A DNA stretch of 64,000 nt from Anaerotruncus sp. MC2020 (GCA_000701945.1 KL370840.1:1206709-1270708); one strand, 5' to 3'; shown: positions 1 through 9,508, counted from the stretch's first letter. Notes: a model not told the origin generated them from the letters alone. Numbers and translations: made by a program.

Positions 1-72
1 CTGCACCCGATAGCGATCATAGGCATTTCTGCTGTTATCGGCATAGTGGCAGGATATGGACTTGGATTATAA
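1..72 (+). CDS. 3' end of a membrane protein (possibly chromate transporter family)
   Basis: The window opens inside a reading frame that ends LHPIAIIGISAVIGIVAGYG plus three residues and a TAA at 70-72. The tail is one hydrophobic membrane segment with small residues. It resembles the last helix of ChrA-type chromate transporters, but 23 residues are too few for a firm call. A promoter for the next gene starts 20 bases downstream, so the two genes need not be one operon. Confidence 0.35.
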   Translation: MHPIAIIGISAVIGIVAGYGLGL

Positions 73-91
73 TAGAATTTAGAAAAACATA

Positions 92-120
92 TTGACATTT
101 TTCTATGTATATGATATAAT
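92..120 (+). promoter_or_regulatory. Sigma-A promoter of the arsR-type gene
   Basis: TTGACA at 92-97 and TATAAT at 115-120 are both perfect consensus hexamers with a 17-base spacer, 30 bases upstream of the GTG start at 150. Confidence 0.85.
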
Positions 121-128
121 ATAGAAAA
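99..128. promoter_or_regulatory. Inverted repeat around the -10, likely ArsR operator
   Basis: TTTTCTAT at 99-106 and ATAGAAAA at 121-128 form a perfect 8-base inverted repeat that brackets the -10 hexamer. This is a normal place for an autoregulatory ArsR-family operator; the assignment is inferred from position and symmetry. Confidence 0.55.
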
Positions 129-149
129 TTTTCAATGTGAGGTGACAAC

Positions 150-458
150 GTGGAATTATCAAATAAGCAGATCACGGTAATATTCAAAGCCCTGTGTGAT
201 GAAAACAGAGTTCAGATATTCAGAATCCTGCAAAACGGCGAACTATGCGCCTGTCATCTTCTTGAGGAGCTTCACCTGAGTCAACCGACACTCTCTCACC
301 ATATGAAGGTGCTCTGCGACAGCGGACTTGTGGTCGGTAGAAAAGATGGCAAGTGGATGCACTACTCTATTTCGCAGAAAGGTGCTAAGATAGCTATGGA
401 CTGCCTGAAAGAGATAACAGCAGTAACTGAAAATGATTGTGAATGCTGCAATAAATAA
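150..458 (+). CDS. ArsR/SmtB-family metal(loid)-responsive repressor
   Basis: The product is a 102-residue winged-helix protein of normal ArsR length. Residues about 28-35 read ELCACHLL, the alpha-3 metal-binding box (ELCVCDL type) used by ArsR/CadC sensors for As/Sb/Cd. The recognition helix follows as LSQPTLSHHMKVL. The C-terminus, NDCECCNK, adds three cysteines that could be further ligands. The start is GTG at 150, preceded by GAGGTG at 139-144. It probably represses its own transcription through the inverted repeat at 99-128. The target gene is not obvious, because the gene downstream is a broken redox-family gene. The family is firm; the metal is not. Confidence 0.88.
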   Translation: MELSNKQITVIFKALCDENRVQIFRILQNGELCACHLLEELHLSQPTLSHHMKVLCDSGLVVGRKDGKWMHYSISQKGAKIAMDCLKEITAVTENDCECCNK

Positions 459-480
459 GCCGTATGACCATACGGCTTTA
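457..480 (+). terminator. Short hairpin after the arsR-type gene
   Basis: AAGCCGTA at 457-464 pairs with TACGGCTT at 471-478 around a six-base loop and overlaps the stop codon. The T tract is poor, so termination would be weak. Confidence 0.5.
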
Positions 481-532
481 AACAGCGGAAACAAATCGAT
501 ACATCTAAATATAACAATTGGAGGATAAGAAA

Positions 533-700
533 ATGGATAATGTTTCAAAAGCAGTACAGTATTATGAAAATGGCTATATGTGTTCGCAGGCGGTATTTGC
601 TGCGTTTGCGGAGGAGTTCGGCATTACCGAAAAACAGGCATTCCAGATAGGTGCTTGTTTCGGCGGAGGAATGTGCAAGGGAGAAGTCTGCGGCGCTTGA
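533..700 (+). pseudogene. C_GCAxxG_C_C family redox protein, truncated by an IS remnant
   Basis: The frame starts at ATG 533 behind GGAGG (520-524) and reads MDNVSKAVQYYENGYMCSQA, then GACFGGGMCKGEVCGA. This is the N-terminal part of the C_GCAxxG_C_C family, a putative redox-active group of about 140 residues with a conserved Cys near residue 16 and a glycine-rich CGA motif. After VCGA the frame hits a TGA made by the junction with an IS256-type transposase fragment lying on the other strand from about 697. The C-terminal 80 or so residues and their cysteines are lost. It sits just downstream of the ArsR gene and may have been its target. Confidence 0.72.
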
Positions 701-1394
701 CTCCGCGATTTTTCAGCTCATTCAGAACGCCGAGCCAGTATTTGGCGCTCTCGTTTTCACCGATATGTATTGAAAGGACTTCCTTGTGACCAGTCATGCT
801 GACAGCCAGGATCACATACGCGGCAAGCTTTCTGATTTGTCCGTTATCGCGTACTGAGAAGTGTACTGCATCGATAAATACTATCGGATATACTTCGTCC
901 AATGGGCGTTTCTGCCAGTCCTCTATCTGTGGTAAAAGGCGGTCTGTGATATCTGATACCATACCGTCGCTGACTTCAAAGCCGTAGATATCTTCGATAG
1001 TTTCGCTTATCTGGCGTGTGGTCATTCCTTTAGCATACAGAGCAATTATCTTCTGCTCAATGCCTGAGATATCCTTTTGACGCTTCTTTACGACTTTTGG
1101 CTCAAAACTGCCGTCACGATCCTGCGGTACTTCTATTTAAGTTTCTCCGAAGTTTCCGCGAATCTTCCTGGTTTTCTTACCATTACGAGAGTCGGGATTG
1201 TCGGAACGCTCATATTCCTGATATCCAAGATGCTCGTCCATTTCGGATTCAAGCATTTCCTGTATAGTCCCTCCGAGAAGGTCTTTTAAGGCATCCTCAA
1301 TATCCTTAGCCGACTTAATGTCGTATTCCTCAAGCAGCATTCCTATGATGTTCTTCTTGCCCTCGCTCATTGGTTCTCTTTTTCTTCTTGCCAT
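697..1394 (-). pseudogene. IS256/mutator-type transposase, internal stop and 3' truncation
   Basis: The gene starts at ATG 1394 (MARRKREPMSEGKKN) behind AGGAGG and runs to RNGKKTRKIRGNFGET. It then meets an in-frame TAA at about 1136-1138 and continues in the same frame as IEVPQDRDGSFEPK, MTTRQISETIEDIYG and VFIDAVHFSVRD. The DDE catalytic domain begins (D of FIDAVH), but the protein ends at LNELKNRGV, where the sequence passes into the disrupted redox gene. The stop sits where family members usually have Glu, so one G-to-T change (GAA to TAA) would explain it. A dead copy. Confidence 0.85.
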
Positions 1395-1477
1395 AAAAAA
1401 TCAGCCTCCTGTGATATTAATTCTATTTTATCACAGTTGACTGATTTTTTACAGTCTTTTTTTCAGAGGCTCAAATG

Positions 1478-2721
1478 TTATTCAGGTATCCTGTCACCGT
1501 AGTAGATCACAAGCTGAGCGTAGATGCTGCTCCAGTCCTGACGGCGGCCAGTCCATTTTTTCGTGATGTCCTTCATAGCCGGATACAGCATCTTGAAAAG
1601 GCTGTCATCTGTCGGAAATACGTACTTGGCTTTCGTGACCTTCTTCAGCTGGCGATTGAAGCCTTCTATGGTATTGGTCGTATAGATCAGCTTTCTCAGT
1701 TCCTGAGGGAACTTGAAATATGTGCTGAGATTAGGCCAGTTTTCGTACCAGGACTTTGATATTTTGGGATATTTGCTGTCCCAGGCCGCAGCAAAAGCCT
1801 CAAGAGCATCCAGAGCAGCTTCCTCGTCTACTGCGGTATAGACTTTTTCAGGTCAGCCATAAGAGCTTTTAGATCTTTGTAAGAGACGTATTTGCTGGAA
1901 TTTCTGAGCTGATGGATTATGCAGTTCTGGATATCAGTTTTCGGAAATACAGCTTCTATAGCCTGAGAGAAGCCTGCCAGATTATCTGTGCAGGCGATAA
2001 GGATATCCTCAACACCTCTGTTGCGCAGACTGTTCAGAACGCCTGCCCAGAACTTGGCACTTTCATTTTCACCAACCCACATACCGAGAACATCCTTCCT
2101 GCCGTCCATATTAACGCCTATCGCTATATATACAGCCTTTTTGATGATCTGTCCTTCACTGCGTACATGGTAGTGGATAGCGTCGAGAAACACGACTGCA
2201 TAGACGCTTTCAAGCGGTCTCTGCTGCCATTCCTTTGCAACAGGGAGGACCTTGTCTGTGATACGGCTGACGGTAGTATCAGATATCTCCAGACCGTAAA
2301 TATCACGGATATGGTCCTCAATATCGGACGTAGACATTCCCTTGGCGTACATAGAGATGATCTTGTTCTCCATATCCTGAGAGATGCTTGTCTGATTCTT
2401 AGGCAGTATCTTTGGTTCAAATTCGCCGTTTCTGTCACGAGGCACTTCGATATCCACCTTGCCCATACTGGTGCGAAGAGTCTTCTTGCTGTGACCATTA
2501 CGGCTATTATCAGTTTTCTTGTTCTTAACGTCATATGGCTCGTATCCAAGCTCAGAATCAAGCTCTGATTCAAGGCTCCCTTCCATAAATCCGGCAAGCG
2601 CTTCCTTGAATAGTTCATGGATATCGTCCATGCTCTGGATATTCGCTGCCGACAGAAAATCGCTTATAAGCTCTCTTCTTGCACGCTGTTCATCTGTTTC
2701 ATTTCTTCGCCTTCTGCTCAT
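1478..2721 (-). pseudogene. IS256/mutator-type transposase with a -1 frameshift
   Basis: The start is MSRRRRNETDEQRARRELI (ATG 2721). Frame 1 covers the N-terminal domain, the zinc-ribbon-like SRNGHSKK region and the DDE core (VVFLDAIHYHVR, CTDNLAG) and ends MADLKKSIPQ at about 1828. Reading on in the -1 frame from the AAAAAG run gives VYTAVDEEAALDALEAF and ends AQLVIYYGDRIPE with TAA at 1478-1480. The joined product is about 414 residues, normal for the family. The shift is either a lost A in a poly-A run or a poor slippery site (G AAA AAG). IS256-type enzymes do not normally use frameshifting, so a broken gene is more likely. Confidence 0.8.
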
Positions 2722-2807
2722 AATTAAAACCTCCAAAGTAGTGTCTCTTCTATTATACACTACTTCAGAGGTTTACACAAATTTTAGGATAGACTCTACT
2801 CTATTAT

Positions 2808-3152
2808 AGCAAATCCGTCTTTTGGCAAATACTGTGGTAATTTGCAGCCCCTGAAAGAATACTTTCCTTTCTTTGCAAGTTTCAGCAATCCGAAAAAACT
2901 TTTGAATGAACCGTCTACTTCTTTCAGAATCTGCTGTGCCATATTGGAATTGAGAGTTTTATAATTAGGGCTGTCTTTCAGCAGTGCATAATTCTTTTCA
3001 TATTTCAGATATTCACCTTCTGTGAAGTAATACTGACGGACATTGTAGATTGCTTCATTGGCAAGATTTTTCGCTGTATGACACAATTCTCTCAAAATGC
3101 TGTATTCTTCCTTTGACAGATGCTTTACTTTTTGCTTTATCGTAAGATACAT
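2808..3152 (-). pseudogene. tnpB: TnpB (IS200/IS605 OrfB) N-terminal fragment
   Basis: MYLTIKQKVKHLSKEEYSIL starts at 3152, followed by LCHTAKNLANEAIYNVRQYY and SPNYKTLNSNMAQQILKEVD. This is the N-terminal HTH part of TnpB, the IS605-associated RNA-guided nuclease ancestor of Cas12. The frame is lost after PQYLPKDGFAI, at the boundary with the IS256-type element. The RuvC-like catalytic domain, the zinc ribbon and the 3' end that would carry the guide RNA are all absent. Not functional. Confidence 0.8.
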
Positions 3153-3253
3153 AGCTTTTCTCCTTTCTTTCAGATTTAGGATATTTCCTATGCATCTATT
3201 ATAGCTATATTTTACTGATTATCAATGGTTTTAGTAAGAAATACGGCATTCAT

Positions 3254-3284
3254 CCCCCACTTTCGCTTCACTTAGAAGTGGGGG
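3254..3284. repeat. IS605-type end hairpin
   Basis: CCCCCACTT at 3254-3262 and AAGTGGGGG at 3276-3284 are a perfect 9-base inverted repeat around 13 bases. It lies upstream of the TnpB start, where IS200/IS605 elements keep a subterminal hairpin for their TnpA transposase. Confidence 0.65.
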
Positions 3285-3322
3285 TATTCTGACGTGATAT
3301 GGATAAATGAAGGCGAATAAGC

Positions 3323-3366
3323 AGAATCAGGATTATGTTCCATCATCTGAACATAATCCTGATTCT
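3323..3366 (-). terminator. Strong hairpin downstream of the BspA-dockerin gene
   Basis: An 18-base perfect inverted repeat (3323-3340 with 3349-3366, beginning AGAATCAGGATTATG) has an eight-base loop. It lies about 57 bases past the stop of the minus-strand gene. TTTT follows on the plus strand only, so it may serve both directions or act as a transcript-end stabiliser. Confidence 0.6.
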
Positions 3367-3422
3367 TTTCATTATTCTGTTATCTTGATATCAATACCCC
3401 CGAAGGCAGCAAGTCAGTTTTA

Positions 3423-5558
3423 TCAGCCATCAACAAGTATAATGCTCAGCTTTGAAAGGTCAGTCATATCAACCTTGTCGTCGCCGTTGATGTCAGCGTT
3501 CTTCTCGTTGTACTCGACATCCTGCTTGCCGACGATCTGCTTGAGAGTTGCAAGATCAGCAAGGTTAACGTCACCGTCATCATTTACATCTCCCTTGACA
3601 TTCTTGCTTAGAGTCAGTTCGCAGAAGAGCACATAGTCAGTAAGATCAACCTTGCCGTTCTTATCAAGGTCTGCAGTCTTCTCAACTATATGTTTCTCAC
3701 CGCTGCCATAGATGTAATTTTCATATATTTGCTTGTCAGTAGAATCAACTTCACCGTCACCGTTTGCGTCGCCGTCCTTTCTGCAGTCAATAAGCTTGAG
3801 ACTGAGTGTTGAAAGGTCAGTAACATCGATAAAACCATCGCTGTTCATATCAGCATTCTCTTTTATTATCTCAGTTTTAACACCGTGTGAAATAAACTGA
3901 CGAAGAGTTGCAAGGTCAGTCAGCTCAACGAATCCATCTCCGTTTACATCGCCCTTAATTGAAGAACCAAAGCTGAAGTGCTCACAAAGTGTAGCCTGAC
4001 CTCCTGTTGATGTGAATGAATAGAATTCAAGAACTGCAGATGCATCCTTAGCGTTGACTGTTCCGTCTCCGTTTATATCAATTATAGACTTCTTATCTCC
4101 GTCAAACTCTGCCTTTTCACCAGTTGAAAGTCTTGCATATTCCTTAAGGATCAGAGAAGCATCTGAAGAATCAATCTTATTGTTTCCATCTGTATCGCCC
4201 TTTAAAACAGCAACGATTATCTTTGAACCTTCAGGAACATTAGGAAGTGTTATAACAACAGTGTCCGACTTGATTCCTGTAGTTACAGCGGGCGTAGTTG
4301 TTGTGCTTACTGTTGTAGTTACAGGCGCAGCGGTTGTAACTGGAGTTGTTACCTGTGCCGGTTCAAGAGCTACAAATGTCTGATTGTACTTTTTCGCATA
4401 AGCCTCTGCTGTACTGCCTGAATAACCGTAGATGACTGCCTGGCTGCAGATAGTGGCAGATGAATCATAGATGAAGCAGTTCGGGTTGCTGATTGTAATC
4501 TTCTTCAGAGCAGGACAGTTATAAAATGCATCCTTACCTATTGTTGAAATAGACTCGGGGAACGATATCTCAGTCAGAGAAACACAGTTTCTGAATGCAT
4601 AGCTTCCGATCTCTGATATTGTTGAACTTGTGAATTTGAATGTCTTAAGACTGCGGCATTCTTCAAACGCATGATCCTGGATCTCAGTTACAGGAGCGCA
4701 AACCTCAAAAGATTCAAGGTTATTGCAAGCACAGAATGCGGAATCACCTACGATCTTAAGCTCGCCGCAAAGCTGCATCGTTTTATAATCATTGTGCTCA
4801 GCATATGCGTGATTGCTGAGTTTCTCGCTAAGGATCAAAATGTCATCAGCAGCTTCATCACTTGAATTAGGCATGTTTCCGCCTTTTACTATCATACCGT
4901 TGATTGCAAGCTCACCCAGATTTGTTTTGGTCTTTGCTTCCCATGGTGTTCCCTTGAATGATGTTGCTCCGATCGATGTTACACTTTTGGGGATAGTAAC
5001 GTTTTCAAGCTTGTCACAGTCTGCAAACGCATAGTCGCTGATAGCAACTGTTCCATCAGGAATAATTGCGGTTGTAGTACAGTTACTTCCGTCAATTACA
5101 ATTTTATTCACACTAACAATCGGAGACTTGCTGCGCTGGTCAAAAAGCCATTCTGTATTGTTGAATGCAAGTCCGCCGATCTCTGTAACACTTTCAGGAA
5201 TGTTGATTGTCTTAAGGTGCTTGCACATTGAAAATGCACCCTCACCTATTTTTGTAACAGACTTAGGAAGCTCAACTGTCTTCAGTGATGCGTTTCCTAA
5301 GAAAGCATATTCGCTGATCTCTGTAACAGGAAGACCTTTGAAATTATCTGATATGGATATTTCTTCAGCAGTATTGATCCCACACTTTACAAGTACAGCA
5401 TGATCTTTATATACCCCAAATACAAGCCCGTCTTCTTCGACTGCTGATGCAATCAGAGCATTGCTATTTGCCATTCCATTATTATATATCGGTGCTCCGC
5501 TTCCAAGAATAAGTGCTGCCGATAAAGCTAAACTTAGTATTTTCTTTCTATTATTCAT
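3423..5558 (-). CDS. Secreted BspA-type leucine-rich repeat protein with dockerin-like modules
   Basis: The product has 711 residues. A signal peptide (MNNRKKILSLALSAALILGS) is followed at about 60-380 by BspA/LRR_5 repeats of the type ITEISEYAFLGNASLKTVEL and VTKIGEGAFSMCKHLKTINI. A Thr-rich linker (about 395-425, TTAAPVTTTVSTTTTP) leads to the C-terminal 270 residues, which hold at least three to four paired dockerin-type EF-hand repeats (GDTDGNNKIDSSDASLIL, GDVNGDGFVELTDLATL, GDANGDGEVDSTD, GDVNDDGDVNLADLATL). Dockerins bind cohesins on cellulosomal or cell-surface scaffolds; several pairs in one protein is unusual. It begins 20 bases after the GH25 gene and is probably cotranscribed with it. 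A role in adhesion or display is inferred. Confidence 0.85.
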   Translation of the reverse strand: MNNRKKILSLALSAALILGSGAPIYNNGMANSNALIASAVEEDGLVFGVYKDHAVLVKCGINTAEEISISDNFKGLPVTEISEYAFLGNASLKTVELPKSVTKIGEGAFSMCKHLKTINIPESVTEIGGLAFNNTEWLFDQRSKSPIVSVNKIVIDGSNCTTTAIIPDGTVAISDYAFADCDKLENVTIPKSVTSIGATSFKGTPWEAKTKTNLGELAINGMIVKGGNMPNSSDEAADDILILSEKLSNHAYAEHNDYKTMQLCGELKIVGDSAFCACNNLESFEVCAPVTEIQDHAFEECRSLKTFKFTSSTISEIGSYAFRNCVSLTEISFPESISTIGKDAFYNCPALKKITISNPNCFIYDSSATICSQAVIYGYSGSTAEAYAKKYNQTFVALEPAQVTTPVTTAAPVTTTVSTTTTPAVTTGIKSDTVVITLPNVPEGSKIIVAVLKGDTDGNNKIDSSDASLILKEYARLSTGEKAEFDGDKKSIIDINGDGTVNAKDASAVLEFYSFTSTGGQATLCEHFSFGSSIKGDVNGDGFVELTDLATLRQFISHGVKTEIIKENADMNSDGFIDVTDLSTLSLKLIDCRKDGDANGDGEVDSTDKQIYENYIYGSGEKHIVEKTADLDKNGKVDLTDYVLFCELTLSKNVKGDVNDDGDVNLADLATLKQIVGKQDVEYNEKNADINGDDKVDMTDLSKLSIILVDG

Positions 5559-5578
5559 TTAATATGCTCCTTCTTTCT

Positions 5579-8500
5579 TCAGCCTATGATTGAGGGATAA
5601 TTCACATAACAGTAATCTGTATCAACAAGTTCTACAGTTCCTGGTACTTCGTCACCATGTGTATACTGCCACATTCCCAAAGGCTCATCCCAGATCAACT
5701 CTCGCTCATTATTAACGACACTTACCCACATTGCGTATTTTTCTCGAACAGATTCATCAATATAATCCAACAATCCATACTTATATGAATAAATTCCAGG
5801 AGTATATCCTGCTGCTTTTATTTCTTCACAAAAAGCGACCGCCATAGCAGAACAAGCTTCTTTTCCCTTTGATGTGGAGTCGGAATGTTCAATATCAAAG
5901 TATACAGGAAAATCAAGATGCTTTCCATTTAAATATTCAAGGCAAATCCTTGCTTCTTCCTTTGCCTCTTCAACTGACTTAGCACGTGAATACCAATAAG
6001 CACCGACCTTTATCCCAGCATTTGAAGCATCACTATAATACTGTTCAAAGTTATAATCTTTTCTTACTGATCCTTTATTATCTGTTACAAGACCTATTCT
6101 GAGAATTGCAAAATCGACTCCGGAATTCTTAACAGTCTTCCAATCTATTTTTGTCTGATTGTCAGAAACATCGATACCTTTCATAAGCACCTTGCGGCTT
6201 GTAGTATTAAGCAGTGATGAATCAGGGACTGTACTTGAGGATGCTTGTTTTTTTACTGCTGAATTCTGGGATGTTACTACAACCTTTTTGAATGTTAGAT
6301 CAGCACTTCCTGTTGCGGTAACTCTGAATTCGATCTTGCTTTCAGCATATTCTGCTGGAAGGTCAAACAGTACATGATAATTACCATCGGATACGAGCTC
6401 ACTTCTTTTGAGTTCCTTTTTAGCAAGAATAGTGTCATTGTCACTTGTGAATACATCGAATATAGCAACTACATCGTCCGGAGAACCTGATTCTGATATA
6501 TCCACATTGAATATCGCTCTGTTTTTTCCAAGTGAGATATTATCAGTATACGGACCATATACTCTGTCACCGCTGTTCTTGAGATTTATTCCCAAATCAG
6601 ACTTACTGCATCCTTCAGTCATCTTCATATCATCTGCAGTAAACTTATTTGCAAGAGGCTTGTCCAGACGAACAACATTAACTTTGTCAATAATTGTTTC
6701 GCTGTTTCCTAAATAGTATGTTCTGAACTCATATACATCATTGAGCTGAGTATTGTTGAAATACAATGAGAACACCTGTGTGAAATTCGCTTGCTTGAAA
6801 TCTGTACACTTGATTGTCTTCTGAGCTACAATCTGATTCTTGGTCGTGTTATATACATCGATCCTGAGAACATCCGCATTGATCGTATTGTTATCTACCT
6901 TGAGTGAGTAATCAGCTCTAAATGAACCCAAAGCAAGCTTGTCTACATAAGGACCATATGCAAGACAACCAGGCTTATCAGTTGCATATGCCTCTATTCC
7001 ATCTCTGCCATACTTTCCGTCTTCACCCTTGGTACGCATCTGACTGCTCAGATCCGATTCTGCTTCAAATTTCATTTCTGTCTTTACAGAAACATCTCTG
7101 ACAGTTACACTGTCAACGGAAATAAGTGCTTTCTGGAAATAATAAACTCTGTATTCTATTCTGTTTGATGCAGATCCGTTTTCATATTCAAGGTGGAAAT
7201 CCTGATATGCATCAGGTGTGAGGAAGTCTTTTCTTCTGATTTCCTTTGAAGCGATTATTCCACCGAGATCAACATCATTGACTTCTATTCTTGCAACAAC
7301 TTCATTATCAGCAGTATTGTTATCAGTCTTCATCCTGAAGGTAACTTCCTTGTCACCATATGATAAGCCACTGATATATGGGCCATATACCATGTAGCCC
7401 TTATCGTCTGATGTTGTAGCAGTTACGCAATCAGATTCCTTCTTTCCTACCTTGCTGCTCTGGTCCGTCTCAGCTTCAAAAATAAGCTGCTTTGAGAGCT
7501 TTTTCTGAAGGTCAGAATAATCCATCTTGTTTATGTATCCGTTCTTGTTAACATCAGCGCAGAGCTTCTGGTATACTGAATAATCCGTCTTACCTGATGC
7601 AATAAAATCCATGATCTTTGTTACATCACTTACATCAACGCGTCCGTCATATGTAACGTCTCCGAGATCATCATATTCATAATATGGAACACAGAATCCA
7701 AGTATTGTATCCTGACATAATTCAGAATCACAAACTCTGTCGGTTGAAGGATCATATTTTATAACATATATTTCCTTCTTGCCTGCTACATAGTTTACTC
7801 CGCTTATGATCGCAAGCTGATCAGCACCATCTTCTGTATTGCCATTGTTTTCTATAACAGCAACATCACCGACACGGCATATATATGAAGATGCATCAAA
7901 ATATGCGCCGTTCTTCTTATAGTCTTCGACAAAATCCTTTATATGCGGCTCTTTCGGATAATTATAGAATGTCTTGGCACCTGAAGCCTTCAGTACTTCG
8001 TCAACAAATGTGATTGAGAACTTATCATACCCTGCAGGTCTCTTGCTCTTATCCTTTCTCATCTGCGCCTGTTCAAGTGCTCTCTGACGTGAACCAGGGC
8101 TCGAAGTGACAGGAGATTCAACTAGTTCACCTGTTGAAGGATTAGACGGTGTACTTGATGCATTTGGATAAATAGGAGTTGCAAAGCCTATAATTTTTGT
8201 ATCCTTATCAACATGAAGAAATCCATCATCATCTCTAGGAATAGGCTCCCTATACTGATATTGTACTCTTGTAACATCATCATTAATATTACCTTCACAA
8301 GTTGTTATGATAGCCGACTGACCGGTACCATTAACGTCTACAACTATTCCAGTATGATCAGGTCCAGGACCTGATTCCCCAATATCAGGATTTTTAGAAT
8401 TATTATCAAAGAATACTAGGTCTCCGACTTGAGGTGTGTAATTTGTCTCCGCATTGCCAGCTTGTGGATTTTCTCTTAAATCCTCTTCTTTACCAGTAGG

Positions 8501-8815
8501 ATTATAACTCCAATACTCAGTTTCCCATGAATGATAACATGAAGGATCAATTGTGACAATGCAATTAGTTGTTGAATTCTCTCCTATTCTTACGCCAGGG
8601 AGCTCTCCTCCGGCTTTTCTGACACAATGAATTGCAAATAGCACACACCAGTCAGTACTCGTATCTGTGAATGTTGAATTACCACGATAGTAATCCAAAG
8701 CGATCTCAGCCGCTCTTTCAGGTGTTCCGTCTTCCGCTGCATACGATGTTGCAGGTACTGCTGCTGCGATACTGCAAATTGCTGCCGCTGTTAATACGAT
8801 TGGTAGTTTTCTCAT
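5579..8815 (-). CDS. Secreted modular cell-wall hydrolase: CHAP, dockerin, beta-sandwich repeats, GH25 lysozyme
   Basis: The product has 1078 residues. The start is the second ATG (8815, MRKLPIVLTAAAIC), because the ATG at 8827 lies within the GGAGG. After the signal peptide, about 30-215 is a CHAP-like amidase/peptidase with candidate Cys (TDWCVLFAIHC) and His (PDHTGIVVDV). About 240-370 repeats this fold without the Cys and His and looks like a degenerate second CHAP. About 375-440 is a dockerin pair (LGDVTYDGRVDVSDVTKIM). Three related 120-130 residue beta-sandwich modules follow (FEAETDQSSKV and FEAESDLSSQM starts, YGPYISGL or YGPYVDKL motifs), which suggest carbohydrate binding. The C-terminal 200 residues are a GH25 muramidase (MKGIDVSDNQ, VYFDIEHSD with the Asp/Glu pair). 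It should cleave peptidoglycan outside the cell. Confidence 0.85.
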   Translation of the reverse strand: MRKLPIVLTAAAICSIAAAVPATSYAAEDGTPERAAEIALDYYRGNSTFTDTSTDWCVLFAIHCVRKAGGELPGVRIGENSTTNCIVTIDPSCYHSWETEYWSYNPTGKEEDLRENPQAGNAETNYTPQVGDLVFFDNNSKNPDIGESGPGPDHTGIVVDVNGTGQSAIITTCEGNINDDVTRVQYQYREPIPRDDDGFLHVDKDTKIIGFATPIYPNASSTPSNPSTGELVESPVTSSPGSRQRALEQAQMRKDKSKRPAGYDKFSITFVDEVLKASGAKTFYNYPKEPHIKDFVEDYKKNGAYFDASSYICRVGDVAVIENNGNTEDGADQLAIISGVNYVAGKKEIYVIKYDPSTDRVCDSELCQDTILGFCVPYYEYDDLGDVTYDGRVDVSDVTKIMDFIASGKTDYSVYQKLCADVNKNGYINKMDYSDLQKKLSKQLIFEAETDQSSKVGKKESDCVTATTSDDKGYMVYGPYISGLSYGDKEVTFRMKTDNNTADNEVVARIEVNDVDLGGIIASKEIRRKDFLTPDAYQDFHLEYENGSASNRIEYRVYYFQKALISVDSVTVRDVSVKTEMKFEAESDLSSQMRTKGEDGKYGRDGIEAYATDKPGCLAYGPYVDKLALGSFRADYSLKVDNNTINADVLRIDVYNTTKNQIVAQKTIKCTDFKQANFTQVFSLYFNNTQLNDVYEFRTYYLGNSETIIDKVNVVRLDKPLANKFTADDMKMTEGCSKSDLGINLKNSGDRVYGPYTDNISLGKNRAIFNVDISESGSPDDVVAIFDVFTSDNDTILAKKELKRSELVSDGNYHVLFDLPAEYAESKIEFRVTATGSADLTFKKVVVTSQNSAVKKQASSSTVPDSSLLNTTSRKVLMKGIDVSDNQTKIDWKTVKNSGVDFAILRIGLVTDNKGSVRKDYNFEQYYSDASNAGIKVGAYWYSRAKSVEEAKEEARICLEYLNGKHLDFPVYFDIEHSDSTSKGKEACSAMAVAFCEEIKAAGYTPGIYSYKYGLLDYIDESVREKYAMWVSVVNNERELIWDEPLGMWQYTHGDEVPGTVELVDTDYCYVNYPSIIG

Positions 8816-8852
8816 AACTTCCTCCATTTTCTAATATATTATTTACAATAAC

Positions 8853-8881
8853 ATTATATAATAAATCAATATACAAAGCAA
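8853..8881 (-). promoter_or_regulatory. Promoter of the GH25/BspA cassette
   Basis: On the minus strand TTGCTT (8881-8876) and TATAAT (8858-8853) are 17 bases apart, about 38 bases upstream of the ATG at 8815. Confidence 0.7.
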
Positions 8882-9112
8882 GGTTTTTGAATACGATTCG
8901 TAACATACGCACAATTTTCTCCACGCAGTATAAGAATGTATTGTCAAACAATTATTTGTATTAACTACATCTGCCTAATCATTTACACACATGCGTTATT
9001 TTTTTGTTTCATTTTAAGCGAAATATAATTGCATTTAATGATTCAATATGATATAATGTGTTCAGCAATATCATTTCTCCGCACAAAAAGTCAATATGAT
9101 TGGAGTGGTAAT

Positions 9113-9508
9113 ATGCTCTTCAGAAAAAAGCTCATATCATTGCTTGCATGTTCAGCTTTATTGAGCTCACAGCTCTCTTATTTCGGACCGATTCAGTCCA
9201 CAGCCGCAGAAGATACATACCTGATAAAGGACAAATGGAACTACTGCTCAACTGCCAACTATGTCGAAGCTGAGCATTTTGTTATATTCTATCCTATTTT
9301 AAACCGGAACATCAGAACACAGTTCAGAATACTACCTACAAGACTATGCTGCACAGGCTGCTATCAGCGAAAAGAAGTAATTCGAAAATACACTCAGATT
9401 GGCTATTTTACGCTGAATCTGGACGATGCTAAGAAGTACATCTATGCAAAGTCTACTAAACGCAGAATACTCAATTGGCATGATATTCACGTTAATGTGT
9501 TTATCTGA
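9113..9508 (+). pseudogene. Secreted protein remnant
   Basis: ATG 9113 lies behind GGAG and encodes a clear signal peptide (MLFRKKLISLLACSALLSSQ, then a TAAEDTYLIKD cleavage region) and an exported N-terminus ending YVEAEHFVIFY. From about 9295 the frame loses protein-like composition. Another frame carries a separate C-terminal tail (EYYLQDYAAQAAISEKK, stop at about 9375), and the last piece ends WHDIHVNVFI at the repeat at 9482-9508. The locus therefore looks like three joined fragments. The parent family was not identified; the EHFVIFY motif recalls some secreted DUF proteins. Confidence 0.55.
9482..9508. repeat. Near-palindromic repeat, copy R1
   Basis: GATATTCACGTTAATGTGTT plus TATCTGA. 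The first 24 bases form an imperfect palindrome (GATA..CAC..TTAA..GTG..TATC). The same sequence recurs at 12870-12896 and, with one change, at 16404-16430; a diverged copy is at 26359-26382. Copies R1 to R3 are each followed by a transcription terminator. Confidence 0.8.

Larger units (their letters stand above)
697..3290. mobile_element. Nested insertion-sequence cluster (two IS256-type, one IS605/TnpB-type remnant)
   Basis: Three transposase remnants lie head to tail on the minus strand: IS256/mutator-type at 697-1394, IS256/mutator-type at 1478-2721, and a TnpB fragment at about 2810-3152 with a strong terminal hairpin at 3254-3284. The first lacks its C-terminal half. The TnpB frame breaks where the second IS256-type element begins, so that element seems to have inserted into it. 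Exact terminal repeats could not be defined. Confidence 0.7.

Noticed and set aside
2808..3290. TnpB guide (omega) RNA
   Set aside because: The 3' half of tnpB and the right end of the element, where the RNA would lie, are missing.
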